From Saprolegnia diclina VS20 (Eukaryota > Oomycota > Saprolegniomycetes > Saprolegniales > Saprolegniaceae), in contig NW_008246082.1 in NCBI RefSeq assembly GCF_000281045.1, positions 441,476-505,475 of the forward strand: 64,000 nucleotides of DNA, read 5' to 3'. Shown piece by piece: positions 29,988 to 40,572 of this stretch. A program made the position numbers and the translations under genes. The notes beneath the pieces were generated by a model. It was not told the DNA's origin and made no database searches. It was given only the letters and a program-made list of their open reading frames with translations. Position 1 is the stretch's first letter; every line of letters starts with the position of its first letter.

Positions 29988-32551
29988 ATGGCCGCCCGAA
30001 GCGCCGCCATGCCGGGCGACAGCGGTGCAGTTGACATCGACCTCCAGCTGCTCATGCTCATGCTCCTTCTAGTGTCCTTTGAAGCGCTCGTGGAGAAGCA
30101 GTGGTCGGCGACGGCGCCGACGCCCGCGGGCCGCCACGTGCCCAAGAAGCCCTTCCTCAAGAAAGGAGCGCGTGGGTGGTGGAAGGACAACATCCCGGCC
30201 AAGAGGAAACCCTACGTCTTGACGAGCGAGGGCCATGAGCTCTCGGCGCCAGCCGCGGCTGCTCCGCGCCCGAGCGCTCCAAGTACGGCGGCCGCAAAGA
30301 GCCGCGCCGACACCTCGATGCGGTCCGAGCCATCCATGGACCTCATGCAATCGTACGACTGGAAGATGCAGCAGGATGCAGACGACCTCGAAGAGTTCGA
30401 GTACCTCGAGCAAGCGATGCTCGCGCAGTCGAGCCCGGCGAAAGACTCGTTTCTTGACGAATACGAAGATGGCCGCCTGGCGCCGGAGCTCCTGCCGCGC
30501 CAGGACGACGAGTACGCGCCCGCGTGGGAGAAGGCGTTGTACGGCTCCGAGGACAATGCAGACGACTCGCTCCTGTTTGACGAGTGGCGCAAAGGTATCC
30601 TCAAGAACGACGAGCCCGAACTTCAATTTTCCTCGATTCACGTGCCGGCGCCCGAAGAGAACGTCGACCAGGCTTTGCACTATGGCAGCCTCAACATGAG
30701 CGAGCTCAGCGTCGCCGACTCGGAGCCGTGGGACGTCGACATCTCCCGTCCCCTTGAAGCCCACCGCGCGCAGGAGGACGCCCCTGCCCCGCCAGCTTCG
30801 CCGCCCGCGCCGTCCCTCGTCCAGCAACTCTTCCAGAAGCCGCCACCGGCAGCCGCGAGCAAGCCGCCGCCTCCGACATCGTCGCTGCAGACGCTCAAGC
30901 TCAAGCTGCAGCAAAAGGCCACCGTGGCGCCCAAGCCAAAGCCAGCAAAAGCCACCATGCCGCCAAAGAAGAAGGCAGAGCCGACGCCATCTCGTACACC
31001 GGCGCCGGCACCAACTTCGATCATCCCGTCCGTCATTGACGACAAGGTACGGTGCCAGGTCATGCGTCGACGTCATCCGTACGCTGCGTAGCTCCAGGAG
31101 CTCGAAAACGAGGTCAAGCACTACAAACAAGAGACGCTCAAGCTCCAAAAGCGTCGCGAAGCTCTTGAAGCCGACCAGCGCAAGCTCGATGTCGCGAGGT
31201 AGCTCGCGTTCTCCCGTCATCCTTCTCTTAAGGCGCGTAGGCAAGACTGGCTACAAGAGAAGAAACGGGCGCAGGACGAGCTCGAGACCGAGTGGAAGCA
31301 GGTGCGCAAGGAGAAGCGCAGCCTGGACCAGACGCTAAAGATGGGCGTCGGACTCCTTCCCGACCGCAAGTACCGTCGACGCGCGGGTTCCTACATTGAT
31401 AGGGAGCGATCTATGCATAGGGAGCGCGCAGAGGTCGATGCGCTCAAAGCCCAAATCGTCAAGATGAAGGTGCGTGCGTCCGTCTCCGTCATCCAAGTGA
31501 CGTCGCCGATTGTAGATGGACGAGGCAGCCAAAGCCAACAAGCAGAAAGCCACGATGGAGTTTTTCCGCCAGCGCATTGCGGTCGGCAGCCATATCCTAC
31601 CGTCGCCAACGCTCACAATATAGGACGTAGGAGCTCGAAGTACGCAACCAAGAGCTGCGGGATGAGCTCAAGTTTATGGAGCAAGAACGACTGGCACACT
31701 GGAACTGGTCACCCGAGCCATCGGCATCAACAACGGCGACAACAGCCAAGAGGCCGCCTTCAGAGCCAACCGAGGACGACGACGTATATGACCCCCACGT
31801 GTACCAAGACCGTCCCGTGCGCGCCGTGACGCCGGATCTCCTCGACACGTCGCGGTCCAGCAAAGATGACGTGCTCGGGTGGCAGTCGAGCTCCATGGCG
31901 GCACTTGCATCGTCCGGCTCCCATGCGTACGACGCGTCCGGAGTCGTGCCGCCGCCGCCCGCCGAGCCACCCGCCGCCGTCGTTCCATCCCCAAAGAAGA
32001 AGAAGGAGACGCCGTCCTTCGAAGAGATTCGGCACCCCAAGGGCAAGCTGGAGCGGCGCTTTGCCATGGGCCCGATCGCCAAGACGTTTGTGTTTGCCAA
32101 TGGCACCGAGAAGGACGTGTTTGTCGACGGCCACTCGGTCGTGCGCTTCGCCAACGGCGACATCAAAGAGGTCTGTCCGTCATATGACAAGTTGGACACT
32201 CACGCCGCATGATGCTAGACCTATGCGGACAAAACCCTTTACTACTACGCTGCCGCGCAGACCACGCACACGACGCTCTCGGACGGAACTCAGATCTTTG
32301 AGTTTCCGAATCAGCAGGTAGACCACTCAGAACAGAGCCATTATGACGAAGCGACGTAGGTCGAGACGCACTATGCGTCGGGGGCCAAGGAAATCTCGTT
32401 TGTCGATGGCACCACCAAGCGCATCGAGGTCAATGGCGACGAGGTGAGTCTCTTCCCGGATGGCACACGCATGCTCGAGCAAGCCAACGGCTTTCGCGAA
32501 GTCACCAACCCGGATGGCACCAAAGCCCGCGACTACCCCGACGGTACATGA
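29988..32551 (+). CDS. CPAP/CENPJ/SAS-4-like centriole assembly protein
   Basis: The start is ATG 29988. The N-terminal ~350 residues are largely disordered, with acidic clusters (DADDLEEFEYLEQAML) and Pro-rich stretches. A coiled-coil centre spans several exons: LQELENEVKHYKQETLKLQK, KKRAQDELETEWKQVRKEKR and LEVRNQELRDELKFMEQERL (about 31090-31700). The C-terminal TCP10/G-box beta repeats are clear: ERRFAMGPIAKTFVFANGTE, VDGHSVVRFANGDIKEV, TLYYYAAAQTTHTTLSDGTQ and EISFVDGTTKRIEVNG, then a final NPDGTKARDYPDGT and the stop at 32549-32551. CPAP/SAS-4 tethers pericentriolar material and sets centriole length by binding tubulin and STIL. In a zoospore-forming oomycete it would act in flagellar basal bodies. 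The coding region is split by about six short introns. The TCP10 repeats are decisive; the N-terminal tubulin-binding motif was not located. Confidence 0.82.
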
Positions 32552-32707
32552 CACAGCATCGCTCGTGGCTCATGGGCGCACTAGGTCGCACGACATGGGT
32601 CACCGCCGCCGGCGTCGAGACAGCCGTGCTTCCTGTGCCGCAAAAGCTCGGGCTGTCACCCAACGCTGTTAATCGTCGCCAATAGATCTAGTCCTATGAG
32701 CTATCTG

Positions 32708-33079
32708 TCACTCTATCGCCATCAGGCCTGCAGTCCTGGCGCTCTTCTTGGAGCCCTCGCGTCTGCCTGCGGCGATCATCATGTCTTCTAGGTCCGTGGT
32801 ATCAGCAGCCGTCGGGTCCTCGTCAGTGGCGGATCTGCCTGCCTCTACTTCGCCGCTGGCGGCCATGTCGACATCGCTCTCTCTCCTGCAAGAGGCCATC
32901 CTCCTGCAGTCCTCCTCCGGATCTGCCATGTCCTCGAGCCGACGTCGCTGGTCGTCGAGCGTTCTGTCTGCCGGTGGCCGCCATGGATCGTCCGGATAAG
33001 CATATACATTGTGGGAGGTTGGTGCAGTGACTGGTGGGATGTATGAGTCGTATCCGGATGCAATCCATTGGCTGGCCAT
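32708..33079 (-). CDS. Hypothetical acidic protein, doubtful
   Basis: A 123-codon frame starts at ATG 33079 (MASQWIASGYDSYIPPVTAP). It has a Pro/Tyr-rich start, an acidic middle (LEDMADPEEDCRRMAS, DEDPTAADTTDLEDMM) and a basic end. It uses AGA and AGG arginine codons often, unlike neighbouring genes, and both promoter-type motifs of this spacer fall inside it (the codons for ASGYD are one of them). It may be a chance frame in the upstream region of the eS4 gene, or a gene of different origin. Confidence 0.3.
   Translation of the reverse strand: MASQWIASGYDSYIPPVTAPTSHNVYAYPDDPWRPPADRTLDDQRRRLEDMADPEEDCRRMASCRRESDVDMAASGEVEAGRSATDEDPTAADTTDLEDMMIAAGRREGSKKSARTAGLMAIE
32990..33059. promoter_or_regulatory. 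Two TCCGGATA motifs upstream of eS4
   Basis: GTCCGGATA at 32990-32998 and TATCCGGAT at 33051-33059 lie about 150 and 92 bp upstream of the eS4 ATG. They fit the spacing seen at other genes but also fall in a weak minus-strand frame. Confidence 0.42.
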
Positions 33080-33150
33080 CGCTGAAAATGAAAGTGCAAA
33101 CTCAATTGGGACCATAGTTCTCCTTTTGACCGTTTAACAAGAAGCTAACC

Positions 33151-34070
33151 ATGCCCCGCGGTCCTCGCCACCACCTCAAGCGCATGAGCGCCCCCAAGCA
33201 CTGGATGCTCGGCAAGCTCGATGGCATCTGGGCGCCCCGCCCGTCGTCGGGCCCCCACAAGCTCCGTGAGTGCTTGCCCCTGATCATCATCATCCGCAAC
33301 CGCCTCAAGTACGCCTTGACCAAGCAGGAAGTCACGATGATCTGCATGCAGAAGCTCGTCAAGGTTGACGGCAAGACGCGTGTCGACCCCAACTTCCCGG
33401 CTGGCTTCATGGACGTCGTCGAGATCACCAAGTCGGGCGATGTGTTCCGCCTCCTCTACGACACCAAGGGCCGCTTCGTCCTCCACCGCATCAACGAGGA
33501 GGAGAAGAAGTACAAGCTCGCCAAGGTCACGCGCCAGGAGTTCACGGCCAAGCAGATCCCGTACGTCGCCACCAGCGACGGCCGCACGATCCGCTACGCC
33601 GACCCGCTCATCAAGGTCAACGACACGGTCAAGATCGACATCGAGACGGGCAAGGTCGTCGACTTCATCAAGTTCGAGACGGGCGCCATGGTCATGATCA
33701 CGCGCGGCCGCAACGCTGGCCGTGTCGGTATCCTCCACCACATCGAAAGGTATGAACACACCCGTTGACTCTACGAGCTGGGTGTGATGGTACTCCCATT
33801 GCAACACACACGCCTCTCCTCGCCATACCTCATGGCCTCGCCCTCGACAGCAGAGACTCATGACGCTCCTTGTATAGACACGCGGGTTCGTTCAACATTG
33901 CCCACATCAAGGACACGACCGGTGCCGAGTTCGCCACGCGCCAGGGCAACGTCTTCGCTGTCGGCAAGGACGGCCGCCCGTGGGTCTCGCTCCCCAAGGG
34001 CAAGGGCGTCAAGCTCTCGATCCTTGAGGAACGCAGCTTGCGTGAGCAGAAGGCCGCCGCCAAGCACTAA
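33151..34070 (+). CDS. RPS4: 40S ribosomal protein eS4 (RPS4)
   Basis: Exon 1 (33151-33749) starts [20 protein letters not shown] and contains the S4 and KOW-type regions: [40 protein letters not shown] and [21 protein letters not shown] 128-bp intron (33750-33877, GTATGA...TATAG), the longest clearly read here, joins exon 2 (33878-34070). Exon 2 encodes [40 protein letters not shown] and [16 protein letters not shown]. The total, about 263 residues, is the normal eS4 length. eS4 is a core small-subunit protein near the 5' domain of 18S rRNA. An Arg codon is split by the intron (AG/A). Codon use is extremely G/C-biased, as expected for a highly expressed gene. Confidence 0.97.
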
Positions 34071-34238
34071 GCAATTAGTGCCGGCGTGCGCCATGCATTA
34101 TGGCCTCCAATAATGCATAATAAAGGAGAACAAGGTTATAGCCAACGACTATTCTGTTCATTAGACTCGACTGGCCTTGGTGAGGACGCTACACTCTACA
34201 GTCGATCGCTGTGATCATAGGAGCTGGCATGCATGATT

Positions 34239-34975
34239 TCAAAAGGGAAAGATTTGGCCGCAGTTGGAGATGAGCACGGCTTGCTTGGGCTGGCCGCTCT
34301 CGGTGGCTGTGAGCTGCTGGAGCAGCCCGAGCGTCTCAAAGCTCCGCTCGCCAATGAGGCTGCCGACAACGACGTTCTTGTTGTCGAGCCATGGCGCCTA
34401 CAGGAAGCTTGCTTGGCTTGGTCGCAACTGTGTAGTCGTACAGAGGCAAAGAGGATGCTGAAGCGGGATCCGTTCGAGTCGGGGCCGGCGTTGACCATCG
34501 AGACCGTGCCAGGACCCACATGCTACGCACGATTCGTGGTCGCACACATGGTCGATGGCCGCTCTATCGCTGTCGTACCCGCAAGAGAAAATTCTCATCT
34601 TCAAAGAGGCGCGTAGGGTATATGGACGTGCCGCCGTTGCCATCAATGTCGCCGGCCTGGAGGTGCGAGTCGAGGACGATGCGGCCAATGGGTCTAGAGC
34701 ATCATGATCGTTGCTACGAAGAGGGTACGCGTCGTACGTGCCAAGGTAGTGCAAGGCGCGGCCACGTGCGTCCTTGCAGTCGCCCGTGCAGAGCGCGCGA
34801 AAGTTCTCAGCTGCCTTGGGCACCACGTCAGCGCGAACCTACGACTCGAAATGTGCAAAGTCGCGCCACATCGCGAGGGCACCTCGATGAGCATGCGCCC
34901 AATGAACTGCTTGGCGACGGTGATGTCGAGGAAGACGACGGGGTTCTCGCGCCGACTGCCCTTGGCTTTGGGCAT
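34239..34975 (-). CDS. Divergent cyclophilin-type peptidyl-prolyl isomerase
   Basis: The start at ATG 34975 gives MPKAKGSRRENPVVFLDITV, then FIGRMLIE. After a short intron, RADVVPKAAENFRALCTGDC follows, then RGRALHYLGTPIGRIVLDSH and LQAGDIDGNGGTSIYG. Further exons give LFEDENFLLR, GTVSMVNAGPDSNGSRFSIL and APWLDNKNVVVGSLIGERSF, ending SNCGQIFPF at 34239. Compared with human CypA, the catalytic Arg (HR to GR-I) and the drug-pocket Trp (WLDGK to WLDNK) are kept. FHR is altered to IGR and QFFIC is altered to RFSIL, so catalysis may be weakened or specificity changed. Four introns ending in TAG are evident. It has no signal peptide and should be cytosolic or nuclear. Confidence 0.82.
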
Positions 34976-36263
34976 ACCACGATGTTGATAGCTGGTGAAA
35001 CTGCCGTCGACGACGTGGCGGCAGCGCTGTGCAAGGCGAGGAGGACCACGAAGTAGCTTCTCTTCAAGATCGTACAACTAGCCAACGTCTTCCAGAGAGC
35101 GCCGGTCAATGCTGGAGCGGCGTTGCCACCCGTGGTGCATGCACACGACACGTCGACGGCATGCTCGACAAGAAAAGACCGTAGATCTTGCAAGCGGCAA
35201 ACGTGGCGGAAGGGTAGCCCACCACTGCTCCCATCAATCTATGTGCGCTCGGTTCAATGTCAAGCCGCCTTCCTCCGACTACTTAGGTACGTGTGAGCGT
35301 ACATTTACGAGGATGCGATGTGACGGAGCGCTGCAACTGAGGAAGTGGAGAATAGCAACAGACTGGTGACTCACACGAGTGGAAATAACGCCGAAACAGG
35401 TCGATTTGGTGGTTTAAAGTGCTACGCTACTGGAGGTTGGATGTATCAGTTTGCAGTTAAAAAGTGTAATTTTTGTTCTTCACCGAGAATCTCAGGGGAT
35501 TGACAGAAATTGGTTTCTCCTCATCTACATCCACGACTCCTAAGTCTACGAAATATCTAGATACTGGAAACAGATCAGAGAGGTAAAGCGAATCTCGAGT
35601 ATCGGCATCCTTCCGAAGAAGTAAGTTGACCGTCGTGAAACGTAGAGTTGAGTTCATCACTCTGTTCCGACTACACTATATCACTAGCTACTTGCTCGAT
35701 GGCTGGCAAATTCCAAACTGAGCTAACTGTTGCACATGGCGTCACCATCGAAAATTGACTGGCGGAGACACCCCGCGTTTTCATTGGCTAAAATTCCGGA
35801 ATTTCGGTTTTTGGCGCCAACGGTTGTCGAAGGAGTCTCCGCGACGACTACACTTGTGGTTCCACGAGGCCAACCGTTCGTAGGACCACGCGATGCTGCT
35901 GCTGCGATAGCTAACAGTTCTACTACATAGCTGTACTATCAAGCTAACCGTGTATTTTTATGATTGGAGATGCACGCAGCACAGCAGCCAGAAGCGCTTT
36001 GGTATCTCCTTGTAGAAAGTGCAGAGGACGAGTTCAAAATGGCAAAGCTCGACCTGGCAGGACCGTGATGCGTCGAGAGAGGTCCAAGCAACTACAAGGA
36101 ACGGCACTGCGATCGTCCCCTTGGAGTAGCAACGCCAGGCGCCTTTGCATTAGCTAAGGTGTCAAGCCAACGAAGCAAGAGAAATGGCGCCCTCGCAAGT
36201 CGTTGCGATATAAGAATAGCCAAGGAGCTACCCAGCATTAGCCGCTCTACACCAGGCAGACGC
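34976..36263. other. Gene-poor, AT-richer stretch
   Basis: About 1.3 kb has no supportable gene. The first ~380 bp upstream of the cyclophilin have short overlapping frames; 35360-35960 is markedly AT-richer, with several stops in all frames. Short frames at 35457-35660 and 35730-35930 show no coding bias. It may be decayed or purely regulatory sequence. Confidence 0.5.
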
Positions 36264-36712
36264 ATGACGGAGCCGGCGAGAAAGTCCAAGGTCAAGAAGA
36301 GCGTACGCTGCAAGCTCCGAGTCGCTCGCTATAGCCGTTCGCGCTTCTTCTCGTAGGCCAACCACGTGTACATCACAGAGCGCACGCGCGTACGACTGCC
36401 CTTCGTCCTTGCCGCCTTGTCGCTTCACTCGTATTAGTACTACAAGACGGACGTGCCGACCGTCGACGTGCTCGTGGAAGCCGCCAAGCTGCAGCGCAAG
36501 CTCGACCACGCCCGCGAGCTTGGCAAGGACCCGCGTACACTCAACTTCATTCGACCTCGTGCATACCATTTCATCCTATCGCAAATGTAGACAACACGGA
36601 GGCGTGGAAGCTCGAGGCGCAAGCGCTCACGCAGCTCGGGCAGCTGGAGAAGTGGCAAGGCCGCGACGCCGCCGGCGATGCGTACAAAGCAGATCGGTCT
36701 CATGTATATTGA
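36264..36712 (+). CDS. Small multi-exon helical protein, unknown
   Basis: A plausible spliced gene starts at ATG 36264 (MTEPARKSKVKKS). An intron (GTACGC...CTCGTAG) leads to ANHVYITERTRVRLPFVLAA, with LSLHSY at the exon end. A further exon gives KTDVPTVDVLVEAAKLQRKL and DHARELGKD. Another intron ending TGTAG leads to NTEAWKLEAQALTQLGQLEK and WQGRDAAGDAYKADRSHVY, with a stop at 36710-36712. The exons have the G/C-ending codons of real genes and the later ones are strongly helical, but the total is only about 110 residues and the joins are guesses. No family is recognised. Its end converges on the K+ channel gene, about 75 bp away. Confidence 0.4.
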
Positions 36713-36787
36713 TGCAGAAATACATATGCGTAGCTTCATGACGCAAGCCGCGCGCGTCTGCCGAATGAACACGTTCAATAAGCGGCT

Positions 36788-39700
36788 CTAAGACACCACA
36801 TTCTTGTTCGTCTTGGCGCGCACGAGCGACTCGATGGTCGTCACGAGGCTGCCCACGCGTTGCACCTACACACTCACGTCGTAGAGTCCATGCGGGAGCT
36901 ACGCTTGTACCTTGGCGTCGAGGTCGTCGAGGACGGCACTGCGCTTGGCGTGCGCCGCGACAAGCAGCGGCACCACCGACTCCCCCTTCCACTCGCGCAC
37001 TAGTTGAAGTCCCATCGTCCCCGTAGGCTCAGTCTTTGTTCCAAGTGTACCTTTGCCGACAACATCGTCGCCGTCGGTAATCGCGCCGAGCCGGAGTTCG
37101 CGCACCTGGGATGCAAGACATCGTCTCCATACTCGAGACGACGACACGACCGATACCTTTTGCATGTACTTGAAGAGCGCGCGGTCCGCCGAGTGCGTCG
37201 CCTTGTTGGCTTTCTCGAGCTTGTGCCGGCGCCACGCGGCTTTGATGAGGTTCACGGCGGCGTCCAGTCGCGACTTCTGCCAGCGCTTGTAGCGCACAAC
37301 GTACAGGACCCGCTCTTCGCCAAACGTGGTTTGGAGCGACCCCATGAAGAGCGACGTGAGCATTGAAATGACCTACTTGCGTGCATCAACGCCAGATCAC
37401 GGAGGGCGTCGTACGATGGTGCCGCCAATGATGCCACCGAGGACCGTGAGGAAGCGGCCGCCGCGCGTGCGGGCGTAGTAATCCCCGTACCCGACGGTCG
37501 CCATCGTCACGACAATGAGCCACGAGGACGTCAGATCCGAGTCGAGCGCCGACGGGATGCTACGCTCCATGACCGAGACGCCCGCGGCCGTCGCGAGCCA
37601 CGTCACGAGCGTGCAAAACACAAACGCAAACACTAGTCGCCGCTTCAAACCTCGGCAATACCACATTTCAAACGACTTTCGTACCAGGACGGTGGTGAAA
37701 GATCGCGCGAAAGTGCCAGAGCGGCGAGTCGGTGCTCACGTTGTGGAGCGACCCGAGGAAGTCGACGCGCTGGCCGTAAAACCCAGAGTGGTTCCGGACA
37801 AGGCGCACAATCCAGTAGAGCCGCACGAGCATGACGAGCCCGAGCGTCTCGACGGGGTACCGTAGGCGGTAGTAGCACCCGCCGTCGAGCCGGAGCATCT
37901 GACAACGACAAACGTTGCGTCTCGACACGATATATCGCAGCGTACCGGTAGCGTGCACGTCGACGCGTCGAATTGAAACTCGTCGAGCACGACAAAGCCC
38001 GTGATGAACGGCGGGACGATCCACAAATTCGCCATCAGCTCGGCCACGAGCGTCAACCGCGTCGCTGGGTGGCGCCACAAGGTCGCACACGCCGGCACTT
38101 GGTGCCGAAGCTTTGCGATTTGCAGCGTCAGCTGCGTGCGCGTCACGAGCTGCGACGCGAGCACGAGCGTCGAGACCAAGATGACCACACTGTACGTTTG
38201 GCCGGGTGCCGATAGCTACGCGAAGGCGTCCGCTTCCTGAAGAAGAGAGGTGCGCGTACCGCATTGCGAGGGTACGTGATGTGCCCAAAGACAACGTCCA
38301 CTAGAGACACATGTGGTCCAGTTCCGCATCTTTGACTGCATGTACCTTCCCAGATCGAATGCAGCTGGAAGAGCATGAGGAGCAGTCCCAGCATCGCGAG
38401 CGTGATGCACACGCCGTCAACGTGCTTTCGAAGCGCGTAGAGGTGTTTGATGGACGCTAATTGACGCAGCGCTACGCAGCGACCATGTAATTTTTTCAAC
38501 AAACAAGACGATCGCACCCTCGCTGGCGACCGCCGTGAGCGCCGAGCTCTGGAGCTGCGCGCTGTACGTCGTGGCTTTGACCCCTTGCATGTGCACGGCC
38601 ACCGTGAAGCGGCTGTCTTCCGTCCACGCCTACAGAGCACAGAATCAACGACGCCCGTCAACGTCCGAACGACGTACGAGACGAAAGAAGAGGAAGAGCG
38701 CGATGAGCGTGATGTACAAGGCGGGCATTTGGTCAAAGACGGGCCAGCCAAAGTGGCGCCCGACAGTCGGCTCGGTCGAGAGCCCTATCTCAACGCATAT
38801 GCCGACGTCGAAAACGCGTATCCCAGTAGATACCCGTGGCGTTGATGGGGAGCGTATAGCAGAGCGCACCACATGCACGCGCAGCAAGCCACGTTGCGTT
38901 GGTGATGGAGAGGATCCGGTGCGTCGACGGGTCCGTCACTTGGCCGTACGACGCAGGCTCGTAGTTGAGCTGCTGGCCAAAGACCCACATGTCCAGCGGT
39001 AGCATCCAGAGCTACTCCAGCGGATGAGACGAAGCGCATCTTGTTGTCGTACCGTGAGCGAGGCGACGAGCCACTTGCCCGTGAGCACGACGCGGCGGCG
39101 TCCCACGCGCAGCGCTAGGCACTCGGTCTTTAGCCCCGGGAGGTAAATGCCGCGGACGGTCGCCAGCGTCGGGAAATCCCAGTCTTGTACGAGCACCTGG
39201 CATCGGCAACGTAGTCGCGACAGACTACGAAAGCGGACGTACCACAAGGTGGAGAACAACCACGAGACCGCTAAGGAACGCCCGCCACGAGTCGTGCAAA
39301 AGGTGATCGGGCGACCGGCCAAAGAGCGCTTGGCACCAAGTCGAGAAGGCAGGCAGGCCCAGCACCGCAAAGACGATGGCGCCGACAATGTACAGCCAGA
39401 AGAAGAAGATGCGGCACGCGTGGTGGCGCCACACGTGCGTGCGCAGCGCGAGCATCCAGCCGCCATACACTGCCTACCATACAATACTATTAATCTATCA
39501 ACGAGGTAGAGAGGAAGCGGCGTACATCGCAGCGGGTCGAGTCTTGGAGCATCGTGTCGAGCACGGCAAAGAGAACGAGCGCGTTGAAGACGAGCGAGAT
39601 GCCCCGGACCGCGGGGTACAGCTCAACGTACGAGACGTCGACGACGCCCGTGACCTACATCGTCCGTGACATCCTCGTCTTCTGCTTGGACACAGGCATC

Positions 39701-40432
39701 ATACAGCGAGCGTCGAGGGCACAAAGCAGTTGTAGATGGAGGCAGCGACGACCATGACGAGCGGGGTGACGACGAGCATGACCGCCCACGAACCCTGCGA
39801 CGACGACCCGATGTGCACCTCGTGGCGGAAAGCCTTGCCATCGTTCGCAGTGCCCGACACTAGGATGCGTTGGCGACGACGTATAAGCAGCGACGGAGCG
39901 TACCACTGCGATAGGTAGCAGGCTGGAGGGTCCCGTCCGCCGCCTTGGTCTCGACGGACCTGCTTCGCATGATGAAAGGTTCAAGGACCACTGTACACGC
40001 ACCGAAAGCTCGCATGGCCGGCGGAAAACATAGTCCAGGACTCATGGAGCGCTGGGAAGACGGCAAGTCGAGCCAAGACGGCGCCGAGCACGAGCGAGAC
40101 CATGGCAGCAATCACGCGCGCCGCCTAATGCGTCGCATGAGCGTTTGCATCTCGGTTGCACGTACGTTGGTGCTGCTTGTATCGTCTTGCAGCGTCGAGC
40201 GGCAAAGGAAGTTGAACGCGGTGCCATACAGCGGAATGTAGGCCGCCGCATGCGAGAGGCCGACCGGGTTGGTCTGGTGCACGATGACGTTGAGCACGAG
40301 GAGCAGGAGCGCAGCGAGGACGCGCATGTAGGGCTGGCGCAGCGAGCTTCCCGTTCGCGTCTCCTGGCGCTCGACGTACGTCGTCTTGCCCCGGCGCCGG
40401 ACGACCCACGGGTCGACGGTCCAGAACCCCAT
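36788..40432 (-). CDS. Large SK-type (calmodulin-gated class) K+ channel with extra N-terminal membrane module
   Basis: This long gene of about fifteen exons starts at ATG 40432 (MGFWTVDPWVVRRRGKTTYV). The N-terminal half (to about 38750) has several spans (VLAALLLLVLNVIV, ARVIAAMVSLVLGAVLARL, RIFFFWLYIVGAIVFAVLGL) and an extracytosolic loop with NATWLAARACGALCYTLP. The C-terminal half matches small-conductance channels: YTVVILVSTLVLASQLVTR, ETLGLVMLVRLYWIVRLVRN, the S5 block CRGLKRRLVFAFVFCTLVTW, then the pore SWLIVVTMATVGYGDYYART with filter TVGYGD at 37481-37498. Next come SMLTSLFMGSLQTTF and a basic helix, DAAVNLIKAAWRRHKLEKAN, placed like the calmodulin-binding domain. It ends AKTNKNVVS at 36788. 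Acceptors ending in TAG link the two halves near 38630 and 38780, so I treat it as one gene. Two adjacent genes cannot be excluded. Confidence 0.68.
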
Positions 40433-40572
40433 TTTCCTCGCGACTGATGGAAAAATAGATTCCTTTGGCTATTTATTTTATGCGCACAATCAATACAGCA
40501 TACATATACACTGTGAACCATGCGAAAATAAAATAAACCGACAAATGACAACCGCCCGCATAACCGATTGTG

